Shown piece after piece: positions 11,469 through 19,188 of a stretch of DNA of 64,000 nt; within the stretch, counting starts at the first letter, position 1; every line of letters begins with the position of its first letter. The stretch comes from Nocardioides sp. CER19. Its GTDB lineage: Bacteria > Actinomycetota > Actinomycetes > Propionibacteriales > Nocardioidaceae. A model generated the notes under the pieces. The model was not told the origin of the DNA and did no database searches. It saw nothing but the letters and a program-made list of their open reading frames with translations. The stretch lies in assembly GCF_029846275.1 (NCBI RefSeq), contig NZ_JARVWS010000002.1, positions 558,001 to 622,000 of the forward strand, given 5' to 3'. The position numbers were made by a program, and so were the translations under genes.

Positions 11469-13457
11469 GTGTCCTCCGACCAGTCCCCGCAGCACGTGCG
11501 CGAGCTGCTGGCGGCCGCGGTCGAGACGCTGGGCGGCTCCGAGCGGGCCGGGCAGATCGAGATGGCCGAGGCGGTCGGTCGGGCGCTCGCCGAGGAGGAG
11601 CACCTGCTCGTCCAGGCCGGCACCGGCACCGGCAAGTCGCTGGCCTACCTCGTGCCCAGCCTGCTCCACGACCAGCGGGTCGTGGTCGCCACCGCGACGC
11701 TGGCGCTGCAGCACCAGCTCGTGGAGCGCGACATCCCGCGGCTGGTCGAGGCGGTCAAGGGCAGGGGGCTCGACACGAGCTTCGCGGTCCTCAAGGGCCG
11801 CTCCAACTACGCCTGCCTGCACCGCATCCGCGAGGGCGTGCCCGACGACCAGGGCATGCTGCAGATGGACGTCCCGATGGGCGACATGGCCACGAAGGTG
11901 CTCGAGCTGCGCGCGTGGGCCGAGAAGCAGGCCGAGGACGAGGGCACCGGCGAGCGCGACTTCGCGCCGCGGCACAACGACCGGGAGTGGCGTCAGGTCA
12001 GCGTCACCCACCGCGACTGCCTCGGTGCCGCGAAGTGCCCGTTCGGCCAGGAGTGCTTCGCCGAGCGCGCCCGCGAGAAGGCCCAGCGCAGCCACCTGAT
12101 CGTCACCAACCACTCGCTGCTCGCGATCGACGCGATCGAGGGCATCCCGATGATCCCCGACTACGACGCCGTGGTGATCGACGAGGCCCACGAGCTGGTC
12201 GCCCGGGTGACCCAGGCGGCGACCGACGAGCTCAACTCGTTCGACGTCGAGCGGGCCGCCCGCCGGAGCCGGCGCTACGTCGAGGGTGACGAGGCAGAGG
12301 ACCTCGCCGACGCCGCCGATGCGCTGCGAGTCGCGATGATCGACGCCAGCCCCGGGCGCTTCGAGGCGCTGCCGGTCGACCTCCACGACGCCCTGGTGCT
12401 GGTCCGCGACGCGGCGAGGTCGACCCTGTCGGCGTACCCGAAGAAGCAGGGGGACGACGCCGATGCCGGCTTCCAGCAGGCGAAGGGGACGGTCCAGGAC
12501 GTCTTCCAGATCGCCGAGCGGATGGCCGCCAACACCGAGCACGACGTCCTCTGGATGAGCGAGGGCGGCGACCGGGCGCCGAGCCGGCTGCACGTCGCGC
12601 CCCTGCAGGTGTGGGGTCCGATGCGCGACAAGCTGCTGACGGAGAAGACGGTCGTCTTCACCAGCGCGACCCTGCGGCTGGGCGGCGAGTTCGACAGCGT
12701 CGCCGGCAGCCTCGGGCTCAAGCCGGGGGAGCGGGTGTCGGCGAGCTCGACCAGCGACCTCGAGCGGACCGAGGACGTCCTGCCGTGGCTCGGCGTCGAC
12801 GTCGGCAGCCCGTTCGACTACGGCAAGCAAGGCATCCTCTACGTGGCACGGCACCTCCCGCCGCCGGGCCGCGACGGGCTCGGCCCGGCCCAGCTCGACG
12901 AGATCGTGGAGCTGGTCGACGCGGCCGACGGTCGTGCCCTCGGCCTCTTCTCGAGCCGCCGCGCGGCCGAGGCGGCGGCCGAGGTCGTCCGCGAGCGGCT
13001 GCCTCACCTGACGACGCTCGCGCAAGGCGACGCCCAGCTGCCGGAGCTCGCCGCGCAGTTCGTCAACGACCCGCACACCGTGCTCTTCGGCACGCTCAGC
13101 CTCTGGCAGGGACTCGACGTGCCCGGTGACACCTGTCAGCTGGTGCTCATCGACCGGATCCCGTTCCCGCGTCCCGACGACCCGCTGATGAGCGCCCGCC
13201 AGCGCGCCGCCGACAAGGCTGGCGGCAACGGCTTCATGCAGGTCGCGGCGACGCACGCCGCGCTGCTGCTCGCGCAGGGCGCCGGCCGCCTGATCCGTAC
13301 GACGACCGACCGTGGTGTCGTCGCTGTGCTGGACCCGCGGCTGGCCACCGCGCGCTACGGACGTTTCCTGATGGCGAGCCTGCCGCCGATGTGGCCGACC
13401 AGCGACCCCAGCACCGTGCGGCAGGCCCTGAAGAGGCTCAGCTCACCTTCGCGCTGA
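11469..13457 (+). CDS. dinG: ATP-dependent DNA helicase, DinG/XPD-like
   Basis: A 662-residue superfamily 2 helicase. Motif I is AGTGTGKSL (residues about 49-57), motif II is DEAH at residues 238-241, and the C-terminal motif VI region reads GAGRLIRTTTDRG. Cysteines at SNYACLHR and in DCLGAAKCPFGQEC between motifs I and II have the spacing expected for the iron-sulphur cluster of DinG/XPD enzymes. Such helicases unwind DNA 5' to 3' and resolve R-loops, forks or quadruplexes during repair. No SOS box was seen upstream, so LexA control is not supported here. The last 20 bases overlap the convergent metalloprotease gene. Confidence 0.92.
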   Translation: MSSDQSPQHVRELLAAAVETLGGSERAGQIEMAEAVGRALAEEEHLLVQAGTGTGKSLAYLVPSLLHDQRVVVATATLALQHQLVERDIPRLVEAVKGRGLDTSFAVLKGRSNYACLHRIREGVPDDQGMLQMDVPMGDMATKVLELRAWAEKQAEDEGTGERDFAPRHNDREWRQVSVTHRDCLGAAKCPFGQECFAERAREKAQRSHLIVTNHSLLAIDAIEGIPMIPDYDAVVIDEAHELVARVTQAATDELNSFDVERAARRSRRYVEGDEAEDLADAADALRVAMIDASPGRFEALPVDLHDALVLVRDAARSTLSAYPKKQGDDADAGFQQAKGTVQDVFQIAERMAANTEHDVLWMSEGGDRAPSRLHVAPLQVWGPMRDKLLTEKTVVFTSATLRLGGEFDSVAGSLGLKPGERVSASSTSDLERTEDVLPWLGVDVGSPFDYGKQGILYVARHLPPPGRDGLGPAQLDEIVELVDAADGRALGLFSSRRAAEAAAEVVRERLPHLTTLAQGDAQLPELAAQFVNDPHTVLFGTLSLWQGLDVPGDTCQLVLIDRIPFPRPDDPLMSARQRAADKAGGNGFMQVAATHAALLLAQGAGRLIRTTTDRGVVAVLDPRLATARYGRFLMASLPPMWPTSDPSTVRQALKRLSSPSR

Positions 13458-15159
13458 GCGTCTCCTTGACGCCGTCCTTCGCCGGGATGCCCGAGCACGA
13501 GTAGGCCGTGTTGACCCAGCAGCGCGAGAAGGCGTGGTTGGCGTTGACGAGCACGAGCTCGACCCGGGCGACGGTCCGCGAGCTGAACGGCAGCCGCACC
13601 TTCCCGTTGCCCTTGCGGCCGAGGTGCACGATCTTCGTGGTGATCGGGCCGCTCTTGGCGTAGACCAGCGCGACGGCGTACGAGCCGGACCGCTTGTCGG
13701 CCATGTTGACCGACAGGGTCAGCCGGTGGCGCTTGGCCGGGAGTGCGCGGGGCACGAAGCGGGTGGTCGCCGAGGCCAGGTGGTCGATCCGGTACGTCGC
13801 CGAGGCGGTGCGCTTGCCCGGCTTGAGCCGGATCGTCTTGCGCGGCCGCGCGATCGGGTAGAGCCGCTGGGTGCCCTCGTCGGAGTAGGCGCTGGCCGGG
13901 TGCCGGTTGGCGGCGGCGTACTGGGCGAACAGCCGGTTGAAGTCGGCGCCCTTCTCGCGGAGGGCGGCGGCGATCGCCTGGACCGAGTAGAGGTCCGGGC
14001 CGGTCACGGAGTCGGCGTACTGCCACATCCGCCGCACGAGGGTGGGCAGCTCACCGGTGCGTCCGGGGAGCCGCTGGGTCAGGTAGGCGAAGTAGATCCA
14101 GTCGCCGTACTGCAGCGTCCCGCCGGCGCCGAAGAAGGTGTCGAGCGAGATGCCCGGGTGACGCAGCTGGCTGCCGCGGAGGTACTGCAGGTTGTCGTTG
14201 ATCGAGTCGTAGACCTGGTCCTCGGCCCACGTCGCCGTCGCCTCCATGAACCAGCGGTCCTCGAAGTAGTCGTAGGCGAACTGGACGGCATGGAAGTACT
14301 CGTGCGCCGCCGTGACCTCGAGGTCCTGCTGCCAGCTGCGACCGGTCGGGAACTGGCTGGCCTTGAAGTCGTTGTCGAGCACGCAGAAGGCCGGCAGGTC
14401 GGATCGGCGCTGAGGGTTCGGCGGCGGGAAGTCCGGGTGCAGCTTGCCGTCGCTGCCGCGCGAGGCGTCGATCGTGCAGTAGCCGTACTTGCCCTCCGAG
14501 CCGACGTCGGCGAGGTAGACGTCCGTCTTGTTCAGCGCGTCGGGCGTCGATCCCCCGCGGGTGCCGTCGGCACGGGGGTAGCGGTAGCCGGCGTCGTGGT
14601 AGACGCCGGAGACGTGGACGAGGGTGGCGAGCACGGTGGCGGCGTAGGAGTCGCTCGCGACGTCGGCGCCGGTGTAGCTGGTCGACGAGATCCAGTGCAC
14701 GCAGATGTTGGCCTCGCACTTGATGCTGTACTGGCCGTTGCCCCACGGACGCTTGTAGACGTCGAAGTCGACCGCACCCTGCTGGTTCTTCGACAGCGAC
14801 CCCATCCGCAGCGACAGGTCGCGGAGCGCCATCGTGGCGTCCTTGCTCCCGCCGGAGGTGATCAGCTCGCGGGCCTGGCTGCGCGACATCGGACCGAAGA
14901 GGTCCTGGACCTCCTCGAGCGACTGCGCCGCCTCGTCCCGGGAGGCGGGCACCGACAGGGCGCCGTCGGCCAGACCGTCGGCTGCGTGACCGGACGCGTC
15001 ACCGGATGCATCGGCCGTGCCGTCGGCACCGGGGACGACCTGACCGACCGTCGGGGACGGGTGGGGTGTCGGGTCCTCAGCTGCTCGCGCCGGGCTCAGC
15101 AGCCCGAGGCAGAGCCCCGTCAGCAGCAGGAAGGACGGGGCGGAGCGGCGCAGGCGCAT
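13438..15159 (-). CDS. secreted putative metalloprotease (MXAN_6640-like)
   Basis: A 573-residue exported protein with an N-terminal signal peptide ending near SPARAAE (residue 27). The zinc motif HEYFH is at residues 286-290, and Glu306 in FMEATATWAED is a plausible third ligand, giving a gluzincin-like site. This matches a family of large secreted proteins annotated as MXAN_6640 putative metalloproteases. The C-terminal 190 residues look like beta-rich domains without catalytic motifs. The start at 15159 lies inside the upstream PAP2 gene (83 bases of overlap) but has a GGAGAACAC ribosome binding site and a TATAGT hexamer at 15203-15198, so it is well supported. Confidence 0.82.
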   Translation of the reverse strand: MRLRRSAPSFLLLTGLCLGLLSPARAAEDPTPHPSPTVGQVVPGADGTADASGDASGHAADGLADGALSVPASRDEAAQSLEEVQDLFGPMSRSQARELITSGGSKDATMALRDLSLRMGSLSKNQQGAVDFDVYKRPWGNGQYSIKCEANICVHWISSTSYTGADVASDSYAATVLATLVHVSGVYHDAGYRYPRADGTRGGSTPDALNKTDVYLADVGSEGKYGYCTIDASRGSDGKLHPDFPPPNPQRRSDLPAFCVLDNDFKASQFPTGRSWQQDLEVTAAHEYFHAVQFAYDYFEDRWFMEATATWAEDQVYDSINDNLQYLRGSQLRHPGISLDTFFGAGGTLQYGDWIYFAYLTQRLPGRTGELPTLVRRMWQYADSVTGPDLYSVQAIAAALREKGADFNRLFAQYAAANRHPASAYSDEGTQRLYPIARPRKTIRLKPGKRTASATYRIDHLASATTRFVPRALPAKRHRLTLSVNMADKRSGSYAVALVYAKSGPITTKIVHLGRKGNGKVRLPFSSRTVARVELVLVNANHAFSRCWVNTAYSCSGIPAKDGVKETLSAKVS

Positions 15160-15934
15160 GTGTTCTCCGAGACGCGGGGGAAGCAGGACGAGTCTCGACT
15201 ATAGGCGTGAACGGCGCGACGGCGACACATCCCACCAGCACCACGATCCAGCCGACGATGACGTCGAACATCCAGTGGTTGCCCGTTCCGATGATCACGA
15301 CGGCCGTGAGCGCCGCGTGCGTCCACCCCAACGTGCGCAGGACGCGGTTGCGCGTGACCTCGTGGATCGCGATCGCCACCCACAGCGACCAGCCCGCATG
15401 GAGGGACGGGAACGCGGCGAGCTCGTTGGTGAACTGACCCAGCCCCCGCGGGGCCGACGCGTCGGCACCCCACCAGCCTTGCGAGGCGTGCAGGTTGAGC
15501 ACGTCGACGAAGCCGCCGACGAAGCGGGGAGGAGCGGTCGGCAGCATGAGGTAGAGGCCGAGTGCCAGCACGGTGGCGACCAGGAGCGCCCGGCGCAGCG
15601 TGACGTACTGCGAGCGGTGGGAGAGGTAGACCCACAACAGCACGGCGGGCGTGACGATGTAGTGGGCGGCCGAGTACCAGTAGGACCCGAAGAGGCCGAG
15701 GCCGTCGTGGTCGACGAAGAACCGGTTGATCGGCCCTTCCCAGTCGAGGCGGACGTACCGCTCGAGCTTCACGATCTCCCGCGCGCGGTGCATCGCCGAC
15801 GACATGTCGTCGGAGGCCAGCAGCCGGGACAACGTGTAGGACGTCCAGAGGGCGAAGATCAGGAAGATCTCGAGAAGGCCGGCGAAAATGCCAGAACGAC
15901 GCGCATGGAGCGCCCTCAGGCCTCGCCAGTCCAT
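15077..15934 (-). CDS. PAP2-superfamily membrane phosphatase / lipid phosphotransferase
   Basis: A 285-residue membrane protein with about six helices. The PAP2 signature is present as a C-terminal pair of motifs, FPSLHAGWSLW and GNHWMFDVIVG, supplying the catalytic histidines. This arrangement resembles the inositol-phosphoceramide synthase-like branch more than undecaprenyl-pyrophosphate phosphatases, so it may transfer or remove a lipid head group. The ATG at 15934 is chosen over an upstream TTG at 15961 because AAAGGGGGG sits just before it. The last 40 codons, rich in Pro and Ala, overlap the signal peptide region of the downstream protease gene. Confidence 0.85.
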   Translation of the reverse strand: MDWRGLRALHARRSGIFAGLLEIFLIFALWTSYTLSRLLASDDMSSAMHRAREIVKLERYVRLDWEGPINRFFVDHDGLGLFGSYWYSAAHYIVTPAVLLWVYLSHRSQYVTLRRALLVATVLALGLYLMLPTAPPRFVGGFVDVLNLHASQGWWGADASAPRGLGQFTNELAAFPSLHAGWSLWVAIAIHEVTRNRVLRTLGWTHAALTAVVIIGTGNHWMFDVIVGWIVVLVGCVAVAPFTPIVETRPASPASRRTHAPAPLRPVLPAADGALPRAAEPGASS

Positions 15935-16080
15935 CCGATTCCCCCCTTTGGGTGTACGCAAAGGAATCCGAGATTTCCCGTCAGCGTAACGGAGCCGATG
16001 CTGCGGTTTCTTCCCGATTAACCCCTAGATCAGGGAGGGATCAGGGGTATCCCTTGATACGTGCTTCCGACCACATGACA

Positions 16081-16112
16081 CCGCGGCCCTGTCTGGTGTG
16101 ACGGGGCCGCGG
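16081..16112. terminator. hairpin downstream of lexA
   Basis: CCGCGGCCC and GGGCCGCGG form a perfect 9-bp stem around a 14-base loop. There is no T run. It lies between the end of lexA and the PAP2 gene on the same strand and may end lexA transcription. Confidence 0.55.
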
Positions 16113-16130
16113 TGGCGGATCGGGGGATGG

Positions 16131-16886
16131 TCAGAGACTGCGGAGCACCGCGGTGACCTTGCCGAGGATGGTGGCGTGGGTGCCGTCGATCGGCTCGTAC
16201 GCCGGGTTGTGCGGCAGCAGCCAGACCTGACCGTCCTTCTTCTTGTAGGTCTTGACCGTCGCCTCGCCGTCGATCATCGCGGCCACGATCTCGCCGTTCT
16301 CGGCGGTCGGCTGCTGGCGGACGACGACGTAGTCGCCGCTGCAGATCGCCGCGTCGATCATCGAGTCACCGGAGACCTCGAGCAGGTAGAGCGCGCCGTC
16401 TCCGACGAGCTCCTTCGGCAGCGGGAAGACCGCCTCCGTGTGCTGCTCGGCGAGGATCGGCCCGCCGGCGGCGATCCGGCCGATGAGCGGGACGTACTGC
16501 GCGGTCGGGGCGGTGTCGCCGATGTCGGTCTCGTCGAACGCGCTCTCCTCCGCGGCGCCGATCGACTTGCGGGCCGCGAGCACCTCCGGCAGGAAGACCT
16601 CGAGGGCGCGCGGCCGATGGGGGTCGCGCTTGAGGAAGCCCTTCTCCTCGAGCACCTTCAGCTGGTGGGCGACACTGCTGGTGCTGGTGAGACCGACCGC
16701 CGCGCCGATCTCGCGCATGCTCGGCGGGTAGCCGCGCTGCTCGATGCAGTCCTTGAGGTGGGCGAGGATCCGCTGCTGACGGGGTGTGAGACCCGTCGCG
16801 TCGGGCGGGCCGTCCGGCAACTCGCTCACCGGGCGCCCCGACGCGCCGGCCTGCCTGGTGCCCCGGCGGGGGCTCTGGGTGCTCAT
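16131..16886 (-). CDS. lexA: LexA, SOS-response repressor
   Basis: A 251-residue repressor. The winged-helix DNA-binding domain spans residues 34-100 (LTPRQQRIL to RPRALEV). The RecA-stimulated self-cleavage site is Ala140-Gly141 in IAAGGP, with the catalytic serine-lysine pair at Ser175 (GDSMIDA) and Lys212 (ATVKTYK). It represses DNA-damage genes by binding SOS boxes. I chose the ATG at 16886 because a TACCGT hexamer sits 6 bases upstream with a TTGAAG -35 box 18 bases further, and an SOS box overlaps that -35, which predicts autorepression. An earlier in-frame ATG at 16922 would lie inside this promoter. Confidence 0.97.
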   Translation of the reverse strand: MSTQSPRRGTRQAGASGRPVSELPDGPPDATGLTPRQQRILAHLKDCIEQRGYPPSMREIGAAVGLTSTSSVAHQLKVLEEKGFLKRDPHRPRALEVFLPEVLAARKSIGAAEESAFDETDIGDTAPTAQYVPLIGRIAAGGPILAEQHTEAVFPLPKELVGDGALYLLEVSGDSMIDAAICSGDYVVVRQQPTAENGEIVAAMIDGEATVKTYKKKDGQVWLLPHNPAYEPIDGTHATILGKVTAVLRSL

Positions 16887-16892
16887 GAGCCC

Positions 16893-16934
16893 ACGGTAGA
16901 CCCTCGGCGCGCTGGACTTCAAACATCTGTTCGA
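16893..16934 (-). promoter_or_regulatory. lexA promoter with overlapping SOS box
   Basis: On the minus strand, TTGAAG (16922-16917), an 18-base spacer and TACCGT (16898-16893) form a promoter. TCAAACATCTGTTCGA (16919-16934, plus-strand reading) fits the actinobacterial LexA site TCGAACnnnnGTTCGA with one mismatch and covers the -35 box. Confidence 0.8.
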
Positions 16935-16944
16935 ACCGCGTGTC

Positions 16945-16960
16945 TCGAAAAAATGTTCGA
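16945..16960. promoter_or_regulatory. second LexA (SOS) box
   Basis: TCGAAAAAATGTTCGA matches TCGAACnnnnGTTCGA with one mismatch. It lies in the middle of the lexA-LysM divergent region, upstream of both promoters. Confidence 0.7.
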
Positions 16961-16968
16961 ATCAGTCC

Positions 16969-17029
16969 TTGAATCTGTTCGAACACCTGCTCTAGTCTCG
17001 CTCATGTGTTCGATCGAACAGGTGATCGA
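16969..17029 (+). promoter_or_regulatory. LysM-gene promoter with SOS boxes
   Basis: TTGAAT (16969-16974), an 18-base spacer and TAGTCT (16993-16998) form a plus-strand promoter. TCGAACAGGTGATCGA (17014-17029) is an SOS box with one mismatch just after the predicted start point. A weaker half-site, TCGAACACCTG, lies in the spacer from 16979. Confidence 0.7.
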
Positions 17030-17114
17030 TCAACGCCGTCGACGAGGAGTGTCGGTGGCCGCCGATAGACATCTTCCGACGACGACGAAAGCCCTACTTC
17101 CCCAGGAGCTGACC

Positions 17115-17474
17115 ATGAGCACGATGACCCTCACCCCGACCGCGATCCAGGAGCGCCCGGCCGCCCGCCGGCCGGCGGCCCGACGTTCGACGGTGCGGCT
17201 GACCCGGCGCGGACGCGCGGTGGTCTTCCTCGTGGGTCTCGCCATCGCGCTGGTCGCCGGCTTCGTGCTGGCCAACGGCTCCACCGCCACCGAACGGCCC
17301 GAGTCGACGACCGTCATCCAGGTGGGGCCGGGCGAGACGCTGTGGGACATCGCGCAGACCGTCGCGGTCCAGGGTCACACCGCTGACATGGTGGAGCACA
17401 TCAAGGACCTCAACGGCCTCTCCGGCGGCGCTCTGCAGGCCGGCCAGGAGCTGCGCGTCCCGCTCTCGCGCTGA
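17115..17474 (+). CDS. LysM-domain membrane protein, predicted SOS-induced division inhibitor
   Basis: A 119-residue protein with a basic Arg/Ala-rich N-terminus, one transmembrane helix (about residues 33-53) and an extracytoplasmic LysM domain (about 68-117, starting VGPGETLWDIAQ) that should bind peptidoglycan. Its place divergent from lexA and its SOS boxes match Rv2719c of Mycobacterium tuberculosis and, in function, DivS-like proteins, which halt cell division after DNA damage. That role is inferred from context and architecture. The ATG at 17115 has a good AGGAG site 8 bases upstream; the 5' leader would be about 110 bases. Confidence 0.85.
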   Translation: MSTMTLTPTAIQERPAARRPAARRSTVRLTRRGRAVVFLVGLAIALVAGFVLANGSTATERPESTTVIQVGPGETLWDIAQTVAVQGHTADMVEHIKDLNGLSGGALQAGQELRVPLSR

Positions 17475-17488
17475 GCGCGTCCAGACCA

Positions 17489-17506
17489 CCCGCGGTGCAC
17501 CGCGGG
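17489..17506. terminator. 18-bp perfect palindrome after the LysM gene
   Basis: CCCGCGGTGCACCGCGGG is exactly self-complementary and starts 14 bases after the LysM stop codon. It may end that transcript or bind a dimeric protein. Confidence 0.5.
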
Positions 17507-17585
17507 CACAACTGAATAGGTGACCTCTGCCGGCTGCCTCGACCCCAGCCGGTGGGATCAACGGGGAACCCTGTCTTATGCAGGG

Positions 17586-17622
17586 GAGGGGCGGAGCCGC
17601 TGGGAAGACGGCTCCGCCCCTC
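17586..17622. terminator. bidirectional terminator hairpin
   Basis: GAGGGGCGGAGCCG and CGGCTCCGCCCCTC form a perfect 14-bp stem with a 9-base loop between two converging genes. It ends 15 bases before the RsbU-like stop codon. Confidence 0.8.
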
Positions 17623-17637
17623 GACCATCTGTCGGCC

Positions 17638-19188
17638 TCAGCCGGTGATGTCGACGACCAGGATGGCGACGTCGTCGTCGCTCGCCCCGCCGAGCGTGGC
17701 GAGCTCTTGAGCGAGGCCCTCCGCGGTCAGGCGAAGGCCGGCTCGCACCGCGTCGGAGAGGCGTTCCAGGCCGTCCCCGAGCGCCTCACCGCGGCGTTCC
17801 ACCAGCCCGTCCGTGACCAGCACCAGCCGGTCGTCGGGCTCCAGGCCGATCGTCCGCGGCTCGTGCTCCATCCCGATGCCCAGCAAGGTCCCGGGCGTCT
17901 CCACGTACGTCGTCTCGCCGGCCCGGCACAGCAGGATCGGGAGATGCCCGGCGCTGACGATCTCGAGGCTCCGTCGGTCGGCGGCGACCTTCGCGATGCA
18001 GGCGGTCGCGATCAGCTCGGCGTCGTTGCGCTCCAACAGGGTGTCGACACGGTCGAGCACGTCGGCCGGGGCGTGGCCGTCGTACGCGTAGGCACGCAAG
18101 GAGTAGCGCAGCTCCGCCATCACGACGGCGGCCTCCAGGGAGTGCCCCTGCACATCGCCGATGACGAGCAGGCAGTCGTCGTCGACGGTGAACGCGTCGA
18201 AGAAGTCGCCGCCGACCTCGGCGTGACGTTGGGAGGCGCGATATCGCGCGGCGATGCTCAGGCCCGGCGGCTGGGGCAGGACCGCTGGCAGGAGGCTGCG
18301 CTGCAGCAGCATCGCGGTCTGGTGCTCGCGCTCGAGCGCGAGCAGGTTGTCGGCGGCGACCGACGTGAGCTGGGCGAGCCGCTCGACGAGTCCGCGCACG
18401 GTGTCGGTCAGGTTCGCGGACGGCACCGCGATGAAGCCCAACGGCGCGGTAGCGCCCACTACCGGCCACAGCGCCCACTCGTCGCCGGCCGCGACGGGCA
18501 GGACCTCTGACCACGGCTGCTCCGAGGAGTGTGCGACCGGCCGCTCGGCGGCCTCGACGAGCGCCTTCGCGCGGGCTTCGTCGATCACGACGCTCGACGC
18601 CTCGGCGCCACCGGAAGGCGCCGCCGCCCACAGGGCGGCGGCATCGTGACGGACGAGGATCGCGGCGGTGTCGTCGGTCACCTCGGCGGCCGCCCGCGCA
18701 GCCGCCTCGACCAACCGCGGCATCGTCGTCGCGAGGTGGAGTCGTACGGCGGCCCGGTTGAGCCGCCCGGTCCGGGTGGCCAGGTCCTCGGCATTGCGGC
18801 GTGCGCCCGAGGAGCGCAGCAGGGCCCGCACCGTGGACAGCATCTCCTCCGGCTCGATCGGGTCGACGAGGTAGGCGTCGCCGCCCCGGTCGAGCCCCGC
18901 GACCCGGTCGTGGGTCTCGATGGCGACCGCGGAGATGTGGATGACCGGGACGGAGGAGGTCTGCGGGTCGGACTTGATCCTGTGCGCGATGTCGAGGCCG
19001 CTGCCGTCCGGCAGGTGCACGTCGAGGACGGCGAGGTCGACGGGCTGCTCGCGCAGGACCTCGAGGGCCTCGGCGACGGAGTCGGTCTGGATGACGGTGT
19101 AGCCGGCGCGGCGCAGCCAGCTGGTGATCACGTAGCGCTTCGCCGGGGTGTCGTCGCAGACGAGGACGCGCGGCACTCCGTCGCTCAT
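17638..19188 (-). CDS. receiver-GAF-PP2C phosphatase (RsbU-like, SpoIIE family)
   Basis: A 516-residue protein. Residues 1-125 are a response-regulator receiver with acidic residues Asp12, Asp13 and phospho-acceptor Asp56 (AVLDVHLPD); the usual conserved lysine is replaced by Asp109 (YLVDP). A GAF-like region follows (about 145-290). The C-terminal SpoIIE/PP2C domain has EVGGDFFDAF, GDVQGHS, TDGLVE and DDDVAILVV, so all metal-binding aspartates are present. It should dephosphorylate an RsbV-type anti-sigma antagonist and so release the stress sigma factor. Its ATG overlaps the kinase stop by four bases (ATGA), which suggests the upstream kinase phosphorylates this receiver. Confidence 0.9.
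   Translation of the reverse strand: MSDGVPRVLVCDDTPAKRYVITSWLRRAGYTVIQTDSVAEALEVLREQPVDLAVLDVHLPDGSGLDIAHRIKSDPQTSSVPVIHISAVAIETHDRVAGLDRGGDAYLVDPIEPEEMLSTVRALLRSSGARRNAEDLATRTGRLNRAAVRLHLATTMPRLVEAAARAAAEVTDDTAAILVRHDAAALWAAAPSGGAEASSVVIDEARAKALVEAAERPVAHSSEQPWSEVLPVAAGDEWALWPVVGATAPLGFIAVPSANLTDTVRGLVERLAQLTSVAADNLLALEREHQTAMLLQRSLLPAVLPQPPGLSIAARYRASQRHAEVGGDFFDAFTVDDDCLLVIGDVQGHSLEAAVVMAELRYSLRAYAYDGHAPADVLDRVDTLLERNDAELIATACIAKVAADRRSLEIVSAGHLPILLCRAGETTYVETPGTLLGIGMEHEPRTIGLEPDDRLVLVTDGLVERRGEALGDGLERLSDAVRAGLRLTAEGLAQELATLGGASDDDVAILVVDITG

Noticed and set aside
9475-12099. Long plus-strand frame across the BCCT gene
   Set aside because: It is antisense to a clear transporter, lacks any domain pattern and runs out of frame into the helicase gene.
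17515-17580. Cyclic di-AMP (ydaO-type) riboswitch
   Set aside because: A GGGGAACCC string is suggestive, but the partner motifs are missing and no plus-strand gene follows.
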